From contig JAJEKV010000079.1 in the NCBI GenBank assembly GCA_021234155.1, positions 2,762,261 to 2,826,260 of the forward strand: a stretch of 64,000 nt of DNA, in the 5' to 3' direction. Origin of the DNA: Isoetes taiwanensis (lineage: Eukaryota; Streptophyta; Lycopodiopsida; Isoetales; Isoetaceae). The notes beneath the pieces are model-generated. The model was not told the DNA's origin and did no database searches. It saw only the letters and a list, made by a program, of their open reading frames with translations. This document shows positions 48,416-56,736 of the stretch, piece by piece. The translations under genes and the position numbers were made by a program. Position 1 is the first letter of the stretch, and every line of letters starts with the position of its first letter.

Positions 48416-48558
48416 ATACTGAAATAGAGAAATCATTTCTTTCTTCCTTTTTCCTGCTACTCATTTGTTTTTTTTTTTTTGAAGTTTTTGATTTGCAAGT
48501 AACATGCTCAGACACGCTATAATATGCAATGCAAAAAGCAAATGTAAACTAGTGATAC

Positions 48559-49191
48559 CTAAGGTTCAGTGCAGCCGCATGCCTCTGTTGGAGGCCATCC
48601 ATCCTGCGAAGCTCTCGCATTAGGATGCCTCTTGCCAAGTTCATGTGCGCTCTGAGGGCTTGCCTCTTCCATGGAGACATTCACCTGCTCCCATTCCATA
48701 ACACCAAGGCATTGTTCCAATGCATGGAACAACCTGGCCAATCGCATTCTGAGGACTCTGACAGCAGCTGCGATACTTTTAGCCACTGTGTTGATTCCCA
48801 CGACATTTTCAAGCAGCTCTCCTGCTACATGCACATGCTCATTCCTCGCGGAAACAACAAAAGGGTTTGGCAAACTATTTGCTACTAGGCTGGCCACAGA
48901 AGGCATCTGCGCACCACGAGCAGGAGCAACAACTCCATATGCAAGTTCGTGTGGAATGGGTTGGGGCGGCACAGGATGCACAGGCGGCAAAGCAGGTAGG
49001 CTAGGCATATCAACATGCACAAGAGGAGGAGCACGTGGCAATGGCAAATCTGCAGGAGGAGGAGCGCTTGGGCGGCTTGCAGGTACACGCATGGCTATAT
49101 CACTGCTACTATCGCTGATTTCAACCACTTCAGGAGCCATGACATGACCATTGGCCTCCATTCCTGGCATATCTTCATGATGAAAGGGCAA
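48559..49191 (-). CDS. Proline-rich ORF beside Rep relic, unknown function
   Basis: An uninterrupted 210-codon minus-strand frame, the longest in the window. The N-terminal part has VVEISDSSSD, a typical acidic/Ser SUMO-interaction-like stretch. Residues about 38-80 are Pro-rich (PSAPPPADLPLPRAPP and PVPPQPIPHEL). The C-terminal half is helical, with VVGINTVAKSIAAAVRVLRM. No catalytic domain is seen. It lies 229 bp downstream of the HUH-Rep relic on the same strand and has the same GC-richer composition, so it may be a second frame or a 3' exon of that element. It could also be a chance frame kept open by low complexity. Confidence 0.4.
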   Translation of the reverse strand: MPFHHEDMPGMEANGHVMAPEVVEISDSSSDIAMRVPASRPSAPPPADLPLPRAPPLVHVDMPSLPALPPVHPVPPQPIPHELAYGVVAPARGAQMPSVASLVANSLPNPFVVSARNEHVHVAGELLENVVGINTVAKSIAAAVRVLRMRLARLFHALEQCLGVMEWEQVNVSMEEASPQSAHELGKRHPNARASQDGWPPTEACGCTEP

Positions 49192-49419
49192 GCCTGTTAT
49201 GAACTACAATAAACTACTGCCATCAACTGCACTATGCTATGAAAGAAACATAATTTGTAGACAAATAGAAATGCAAATTCATATTCATATGAAAGTGAGG
49301 CTACAATGCAGAAACATGTAAACAACACAGCAAGGACAACAGCAAAACAGTAAAACAGTAGGTAAACAACATAGGAACAATAGAGCACTAGTCCACAGCC
49401 ATAGTATAATCACGGAAAT

Positions 49420-50250
49420 TCAAAGGAATGTAATCAGCTCCCATGCCCTCTCCTTCCACTCCAGCCCATATTCTTCATCTTCCATGTTAACAAAGTGAGC
49501 ATCATCGTCGCCTTGGCTGCATGTATCATCCCAATACCGCTTCCTTCCCTTTCCAAGCCTCTCCACTAGCTGCATTTTAGCAGGCACACCAAACAACAAG
49601 CACCTCACATCACTAGGCATTGCACGCTCAGGATTCAGGGTCATCTTCCACGCTGCTTTCACTCTATGCTCATATATGAACGTCGTGTTCGTGGGTAGGA
49701 TCCACTAACTAGATAGGACGAACTTCCTTGTGCACAACATACGACGCACAGTGTAGACAAAACTGGCAGATATCTATTCCCTACCATGGTAATTGACATA
49801 ATGGGCAGCCCTATGCAACATGTTCTTGTTGTCAAGAACAAGTTCTTCAAATCCCCTGCCCCGTATCTCAAGTAGAGATCTTTTCCTATTTCTATCTATT
49901 TTTCACTGACGTTATGCAGGCTGAACTTGTGATGGACTTTGCCATAATCCTTCAGGCAGTATCCGACAATACCTTCAAAGCAATGAAGCTTCGTGTTCTT
50001 CAGGGCCTTGCAAATTAGGAGCACACCTGCTGGCTTGTGAACACCCCAACCGAAGGCTTTCTTGATTGCAGCATTGACTTGCCTAGGAGTTTTAGTGGTT
50101 GTCCTGAACACTGCTTAGCAATGCAGGTGGTCCAATTCAGATTTCCTTTCAAGTGCCACCGCCTCTGAAACAGTATTAGACTTAGAAAGCTCACCAGGCG
50201 CTCATACATGTGCTTTGGGACTGGGTTCAAGCTAATCTATACTTGACCCC
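49420..50250 (-). pseudogene. HUH endonuclease (Rep), Replitron-like, broken
   Basis: The minus strand holds most of a rolling-circle Rep-type protein. In one frame from about 50198 to 49896: AVALERKSELDHLHC (HUH motif HLH at 50121-50129), a stop at 50115-50117 where Gln is expected, VNAAIKKAFGWG, GVLLICKALKNTKLHCFEG, IVGYCLKDYGK (catalytic-type Tyr at 49959-49961, YxxK spacing) and HKFSLHNVS. After a stop at about 49896 it continues IEIGKDLYLRYGAGDLKN. A frameshift near 49830 leads to NMLHRAAHYVNYHG, then WKMTLNPERAMPSDVRCLLF and WDDTCSQGDDDAHF, ending at 49420. HLH and Tyr are 56 codons apart, as in HUH nucleases, which nick DNA and bind its 5' end through the Tyr. The N-terminus with motif 1 is missing. 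The pattern resembles Replitron Reps of green-lineage genomes; an endogenised circular ssDNA virus Rep is the alternative. No helicase is seen. Confidence 0.7.
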
Positions 50251-52403
50251 AATCATGCTAAGAATTTATCTCAATCAAGAACTCAATGGTTTAACTCAGG
50301 ATTTAGGGTTCATCCACGGTTCCATCTTAGTTCAATGGTGACTCCAAAAAATAAGAAAAAGAAATACACTTGGAAATACATATTTTATTTTAATAATACA
50401 TAATTACTGTTATGGAATTTATTTGGTGCCGCTCGTGCGCCACCTCAGCTGGCGGGCTGCCTCAAAAATTCCTCGGTGGAATACCCTCGGGGCTTAGATT
50501 CTCCATTACTTAATTATTGCTCACACATACCCTCTTCTACCTCTTCTGCTACTTGACTAATGCTATATTGCTATTTTATGCATCCTAATGATAATGAATG
50601 CAAAATGTCTGAATCGATTCATTCTCCGGTAACAGACGACGAAGTTTCCTCTGACAAAAACCGGCAATGCACAGTTCCAGGGCGGTGTATGTTATCCAAG
50701 CCAGCTATTTCTTTTCTACCCTTTTTGACACAATACAATAATGAAAAAGCTCTTAGTTTCAGTCTTTTTCTTTAAGGCCTTTGTGCAAGCAGAAATCGCT
50801 AAAATTGCTAAAAGATGCCATGTTTTCAATTTCTTTTCAATCAATGGTTTTGCAATGATGTTGTTTAATGGGAACACGATCTTTCTGGAGCCTCTTCTCC
50901 ATAATTATTGTTCACTGAAATTGTAAAATATCCACTTAAAAACTAAAACAATGGTGATACGTGGAAATGGCATGAACCTTGTTTCTGGAGCATTGCAGCA
51001 AATCCTCAATGAGGCTGCATTAAAGAGTTCAATAAACCCACCATGGCACTAATAGACAACAGAAACATGCATTCAAGCAACCACATCTTACCATTACCTT
51101 CAAAAATTTAAAGATAGACTGCCTGAAATCCGTTGCATATTTGTTCTTCATGCCAACAAACTTGAAGAATAAACGCAATTTCTAGCCTTATAAGCCTACA
51201 AAGATTTCAAAACATGTCAGAATGTGCTCATTGAACCAGTGCAAAACCCAACCAAAACCAGAAATAACTTACTTGTTTCTCCCAATTTATCAGTGCTGCC
51301 AATGTTAGCAGAGACATCATCTGTGTGGAAACTCCACATAGAATACCAAACCACAAATCCTGCAGCAAAACAATCTTCTAAATAAATTACATATGTACTT
51401 GAGTTCATAAAAGGAAGACAACAGAACTGGTTTTACCACACTAAAACAATGAAAAGTATATTCATGAACTAGAGAACACTAAATTGATTAAATATAGCTG
51501 TATATAGACTCTCTCAATACCATGCTCGGATGATCTCTTATACTAGGATTACTAGTGAATGTCATGATCTTTGATATTGCCAGGTCTCAAGAAAACTTGG
51601 CATAACATGGCCCATGGAACCCTTTTGCATAATCCAGCCTGTATTTTTATCCTCCCCTTATTTCTATAAGGCCATGTGCCATCCAAGGCTTTAAAAAATG
51701 ATTTCACTAAACGTTGCTTCTTGCAACGGTAATACTTTAACATGCTAAACCTCCCCTAAAAGTTGTGTCAATACTCACTTTTTTGCCAACTTATGTGAAT
51801 GCTAATAAATCAGCAACAGGAAGCCCAACTACATAATATGCCCTAAGATTTGCCATGGCTGCAAAAGATTGCCATCCACATCCATGAGCCACACCTGGTC
51901 ACACAAATAAAGATCTTTAGCTTCATCATAATATCATAAACTTCTGAACTAACGTGCAAATATCCATATTTTAGCATCCTAAGAAATAAGCAGATGAACT
52001 AAATCAATGGACAATTACAAGTGCTGCAAGTTTTACTGAAAAGAACCAGTATCATTTGGGCTAGCTAACATACAAATCAATTGCAATTTGTGGAAACATC
52101 AAAAGCTGTCCCAAAACCACCTTTGCTACCACAATGCTTATTACAGAACCTGAAGTTTTGTTTAGAAACTATACTACAAAAATTCATGCCAAAACATTCA
52201 CTACAATGCTTGTTAAGGAACAAGAAACCTTGATGTCCATAGAGACGTCTATATGCTTATCCTCGATTCTTTCCATGTTTATGCATTCTGACAACCTTAT
52301 TAAGGGTACCAAATGATCCTCTATTTTAATCCACCTATGCAATAAAACCTGAGTTCTGTAAACCTATGTAATAGCTACCACCTTTGCTATTACAATGCTT
52401 ATA
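50251..52403. other. AT-rich region without recognisable gene
   Basis: Frames of 60-71 codons only, without conserved motifs. The region could contain upstream introns of the ferredoxin-NADP reductase fragment at 52.8 kb, but no N-terminal FNR exon was found in it. Confidence 0.45.
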
Positions 52404-52590
52404 AAATCTAGGGGAATCTCTATAGAATCTTAAGAATTTAGGGGATCTTTGTAGAACATTAAGAATCCAAGAAAACCTTTAGAAATCTAGGAGAATCTTA
52501 ATAGAATCTTTGGGAATCTTCTGAAAAGTTTTGAGAATCTAAGTGAATCTTGATGGAATTTTAGAGAATCTTCATAGAATCTTCGGGCTT
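52404..52590. repeat. Degenerate GAATCT minisatellite
   Basis: The plus strand is built from variants of AGAATCT(T/A) spaced 8-14 bases apart, with interspersed AGGGGA and ATAGAATCTT, about 15 units over 187 bp. It lies 220 bp upstream of the FNR fragment. No function is apparent. Confidence 0.7.
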
Positions 52591-52809
52591 TATGCAGTCC
52601 CTCATATTACAAACACTTGTTTTATATATACAGATACCTATTTTTAACATTCCTTTAGGTAATATTTTGTCTCCTACATGCTTTTCTAATGAGAAGCTAA
52701 ATCTAAGCCTAAAACTGCCCAAGCCTCCTGTTGCGCCTTTTTGCTAGTTTTTTTCCATATGGCTTTTTCTACTAGGTTTATGCTGAATTTATCTGGTTTT
52801 TTGGTGAAG

Positions 52810-53388
52810 GGTGAAAATCCTAAGAAGCCTGGTACTCCAAATGCAGTTCCATTATACTTTATTGCTTCAACTAGATATGGTGATTATTTTGATGGGAGGA
52901 CAGCTATTTTATGTGTAAGAAGGGCTGTTTATGAGGATCCAGAGACAGACAAAGAGGATCCAACCAAAAAGGTGTCTGTAGTAACTTTCTTTGTGACTCT
53001 AAACCTGGTGACAAAATTTAAATTACAGGTATACCGGTCTTACACAGTGAAAGCTAATTGTAACGACTATCTAAATTTAACTTGACATCATTTACCCATA
53101 TGTCCATCTGGCAAGGTTATGTTGCTGCCTGAAAATGATAAAAGTGCAACACATATTATGGTAACCACTGGAACAGGAATTGATCCATATAGGGGCTATT
53201 TAAGAAGAATGTTTATGGAGGATGTTCCGACTCTTAAATTTGGGGGACTTGCTTGGCTTTTCTTAGGGGTTGCTAACATTGACAGTCTTGTTTATGATGA
53301 TGAATTTAAGACATATCAAAAGCAGTATCCTGATATTGCACTCAGTATCCATATGCAAGATTGTTTCAAGATTAATGTGGTAGTATAA
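52810..53388 (+). pseudogene. Root-type ferredoxin-NADP reductase fragment
   Basis: Two exons of plastid FNR, which passes electrons between ferredoxin and NADP. Exon A (52810-53028) begins after an AG acceptor with [13 protein letters not shown], then [35 protein letters not shown] and, after a one-base loss in the G-run at 52971, [14 protein letters not shown]. Exon B (about 53113-53388) has [30 protein letters not shown] (NADP-binding loop), [13 protein letters not shown] and YDDEF. The GENPKKPG start fits root-type FNR. Damage: the FAD-binding RxYS motif is PLYF, one TAA sits before the intron, the acceptor of the 80-bp intron is lost, the N-terminal half is absent, and similarity ends after YPD. 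The retained intron argues against a processed copy. Confidence 0.88.
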
Positions 53389-53714
53389 AGAAGAGTGGCA
53401 TCTACAATTTCCCTTCTCTAAACTCCTCAACATTTTGGCGTACAAGAGAAAAATGGTCCAAGGGTATATGTTGGTTGCCAAATTCTCCATCATATTGTAT
53501 GGCATTATTATGTCCTCTACTTTGCAAGTTTCACTTGTGATACAAGTAGCAATTATATTTTCCACAAGCTGCAGCCATATTTTCCATTGTGCAATTATTC
53601 AAACACACTTGATTACTGCAGGTGCAGGCAAATTTCTTGCTTCTTTTTCCGTTATCAACGTCTTCGGTGAATGCTTTGAAAGCTTAATCTAGACCATACC
53701 TTAGAATGTTCAGC

Positions 53715-53716
<2 letters not shown>

Positions 53717-53757
<41 letters not shown>
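53717..53757. repeat. Homopolymer T41
   Basis: An uninterrupted run of 41 T. It could be the poly(A) tail of a minus-strand retroposon ending here, but no coding remnant or target duplication is apparent beside it. Length is probably unreliable. Confidence 0.9.
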
Positions 53758-54499
53758 CCATGTTGCAGATCTGACGTTGTGAATCTGTCTCTCCTCCTGA
53801 AGAAGCATATGAGCAGTATTTGAAGCTCAGGCGTTGAGATGGCTTAGGTCTTATGATGTCTGTGTACTGCATGTCGTCTTCTATCCATAATGATAAGTTT
53901 CAGTTATTTTTTGCTGAGGTTTCTGAATCCTATTCGTGAAGGCCGCTTATAATTTTATGCCTTAGAGATTCTAGAGTCTATATATTTTAGCATCTTGCAC
54001 ATAGTAGACTTCCAATTTTGGTTTCTTTGCAGGCAACAACAATACTCAGAATTCTGGAGTATCATAGTAAGAGGTCAACTATGAATGTGTTCAGTTCATA
54101 TGCAGATAATTAAGATCTTTGTGGCTTCCTATTATGAAAGTACTATGAAAGCATTACTTTTGCTCTAATTTTAGGTCTAGAGCATAAAGGTCTCTCCGCT
54201 CGTATGGAACTGCATTCCCATCAGATTGTTTCTTTTATGCATGTTCTTTTTCTCATGAGAATGAAATCGAATTTTGTTTTCCATAGATCCTTGTTTGTCA
54301 TTGTCGCATTAAACATGACATTACATTTTCCTTTTCTCTTGGAATTTACAATTCATAGGCTTACATATCCCTTAAATGCACTTTTCATCATCTTCTTATG
54401 CAAAGCCATTATATGTAGATTTTGTACAATTGACATTGCATTGGATCATTATGCATAGGTTTTGGTCCCCTTGTCATCAGCACTTTGCATGTTAGGGAT

Positions 54500-54654
54500 G
54501 CCTCACATGTCACTGGCAAGTTTTTGCCGGACGTCAAGCCATTGAGACGCTCAGGTGTAAACTGCTCCAGCAGTTCCGGGATGAATGGCTCACACGTCAA
54601 ACCAGCCGCCTCAGATGAACTACATGTGACTAATTAAGGATTTACATGTGAGGC
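54500..54654. mobile_element. MITE-like element with 11-bp TIR
   Basis: Perfect 11-bp terminal inverted repeats, GCCTCACATGT at 54500-54510 and ACATGTGAGGC at 54644-54654, bound a 155-bp segment that is GC-richer than its surroundings. The target duplication is unclear. Non-coding. Confidence 0.45.
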
Positions 54655-54965
54655 GCCTCTTAGTAGGCATCTTGATGATTGTGTGGTACTTGTTCTAATT
54701 TGCTAGATGCCTGATGTGGGGTGGTGCATGTATGCTCATTGCAATGTGGCATGCATCTTGGGAATGATTCAAAATTTGTATATTCATCCATTTGTCCTTT
54801 TTAGTCATGTTAGCTTCTTTTTTGGTCGTCATATGTCCCTTTGTTCCGGGGTTGTTCTACTTGCTTCTACAACCTTGTTTTTTGCTCCATCTGTTTTACA
54901 TTGTTTTACACCCTTATACCACGACCATTGTCAAAGGTTATTCTGGACTCGTGAGTCATGTTATA

Positions 54966-55264
54966 CCAAGTAAGGGTCATTTCCCACTTGCCATTAAGTT
55001 AAGTTAAATAGGGCAAATAACTGGAACTTGCTTTCCCACTGACCCTTAAGTTAATATCAGTTAAGTTAATTCCAGTTAATTTTTAACTGTTCATTAACTT
55101 AACGGAGCATCCTTTTCACTAGAAAAAGTTAAGTTACTTTTTTAACCAAATTTAAAAATATTTAACCAACTAGTGCAAAAGTTAAGTGACCTAAGCAAGG
55201 TCCACTTAACTTCTAACTTTTTGGTTAAGCATTAAGCTAACTTAACTACGAGTGGGAAATGGTT
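54966..55264. mobile_element. Foldback element rich in TTAAGTTAA
   Basis: The ends are inverted: CATTTCCCACT near 54971 and AGTGGGAAATG at about 55251-55261, followed inward on both sides by TTAAGTTAAG-type sequence. The interior repeats TAAGTTAA and its complement many times, so either strand can fold. It is about 300 bp with no coding potential; MITE is the likely class. Confidence 0.5.
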
Positions 55265-55760
55265 CCAGTTAGGTTAGACTCTTAAATTGTAATTTTGACA
55301 AGGATGCCAACTAGCTGACCAAGTGTCTTATTAGTTTGATAGATTGACTAAAAAATATTAAAATAGGAGGTGAATTTTAAGAATTTTATGATTGATTGAC
55401 TGGTCACGTAGTACTTGACTAGAAAGTATTAAAATGGAGAGAGTTGACTACAAGTCAATTGATTGGCGAGAAAGTGTCTAAGTTAACTAAAAGTGTCTAA
55501 GTTAACTAAAAGTCAACTCATTGACTAGAGAGTCAGCCATTTTACTAGATTTTACTAGGTAGTCAAACAATTCACAAAAATAGTAACTTGACAAAAGAAG
55601 ATCATATCCTCCATTTAACTTAACCATATCTCTTAACTGAAGTGAGAAACGAACACATTTATCTTTAACCTAACAAAACTTCTTAACTACTAGTGTGAAG
55701 CACAAACATCGTATATTTGATTCTTCAATCATAAGCTGAAACTTTTCATCTTAATTTCAG

Positions 55761-55808
55761 GATACCGTTACAGGGTTCCTGCTTGCAGGGGTGGGAAATG
55801 CTGTGGAG
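55761..55808 (+). pseudogene. Single exon of V-ATPase subunit F
   Basis: A 48-bp segment reading DTVTGFLLAGVGNAVE, preceded by a good acceptor (TTAATTTCAG) and followed by a donor (GTGAGT). DTVTGFLLAGVGN is the invariant early block of the V-ATPase F subunit of the central stalk, which couples ATP hydrolysis to proton pumping across endomembranes. The preceding ALIAVIADE exon and the following RRKTNYLIVD block are not found within several hundred bases. Probably an isolated captured exon; a split gene with very long introns is the alternative. Confidence 0.7.
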
Positions 55809-56046
55809 GTGAGTTTCTTGCATGCAAGCATTTTTATCCAACCCTGTATCGAATGATTTTTATGGAAAAAAAGTATGGCAATGCTCTTACAGGCTTTAAC
55901 ATGTGTGAGATCTTCAGGCATGGCGAGATCTTCTAAGCTAAGCCTAAGTCAAAGATGCAAAATCTTTGGTTTGTCTCCTGCGGCACCGGATGCCATTCCT
56001 CTGTTCATCTTGGTCAGGTTTCTTTAGGGTTTCAATAAGAAAAAGG

Positions 56047-56336
56047 GTTATTCCATCCATGTCTCTCCCTCGCTCCGGGTTTCCTCAGCACCCTGCCATA
56101 GCCAAGCGGAGCGAAAATATGCCATTGAGCAGCTTCAAATGCAGATGCAATTGCAAACGCAGATGATGCATTATGGTGTTAACATAGATGTTAAGAGCCT
56201 TGGGAACGAATTGTTGAGAAATGACACAGTTATGGAAGGAGACTCATTAGCTGCTGGCCTAGGGCCTGGAATGGGCTTGTATAAAGGTGGTTTGATGAAT
56301 GGAGATAGCCAGATGCTCATACATCACATCTGCTAG
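56047..56336 (+). CDS. Exon-like ORF, unknown family
   Basis: The plus-strand frame reads PRSGFPQHPAIAKRSE and, after a likely lost base in the A-run 56114-56117, KYAIEQLQMQMQLQTQMMHY and GVNIDVKSLGNELLRNDTVM, GLGPGMGLYKGGLMNGDSQM, ending HHIC and a stop at 56334. Gln/Met-rich helix then Gly-rich tail. The composition and the single homopolymer-type break suggest a once-real exon, but I do not recognise the protein. It lies 240 bp after the V-ATPase F exon; no relation is implied. Confidence 0.35.
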
Positions 56337-56736
56337 GTATGATTATAATATGCATTCGCATAGTTTGTACATTGAAATTAAAGTTCACATTTTAATTTCT
56401 GTTTGTACTGATACTGCAGAGATTGCAAGGTAGCAGAATAACGAATTTTCCACTTCCTTTCTTCTACTACTAGTTGAAACAATGTAAACGGGATTTGCAT
56501 CCATTTACAGCTTCTTTTGTTATACTCGTCATGTCATTTTATTCCATATTTACCTTGGTTTCTTCAAAGTCCTACTACAGCAAAGATTTCTATGAGATAT
56601 GTTTTTTCACATTCTATTGCTTGTTGAGCAAGAATTTATATATATGGTGTTTGAACTTGTAATAGTGCTGAATGGATGTTTCTTCATTTCTCGATGTTAG
56701 GTGGAAGATTTTCCCATTTTCTTTCTGCTTTAGTTA

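Larger units (their letters stand above)
45600..48420 (+). mobile_element. Decayed L1-like LINE with ORF1 and partial ORF2
   Basis: Plus-strand LINE relic: a coiled-coil-rich ORF1 region (about 45.6-47.0 kb), an endonuclease region (47.4-48.2 kb) and the start of the RT (48.14-48.42 kb), where it stops abruptly before a T-rich stretch at 48467. The RT palm, thumb and C-terminus are missing. Its endonuclease and RT blocks match the GC-rich LINE at 10.4 kb. A 34-bp tandem duplication occurs inside it (45981/46015). Confidence 0.78.

Noticed and set aside
53768-53838. Possible terminal exon reading CESVSPPEEAYEQYLKLRR after an AG acceptor
   Set aside because: In the frame that gives this peptide there is a TGA two codons after the acceptor, and the peptide matches no family I know.
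53573-53872. Poly-lysine ORF across the T41 run
   Set aside because: The frame is an artefact of the homopolymer.
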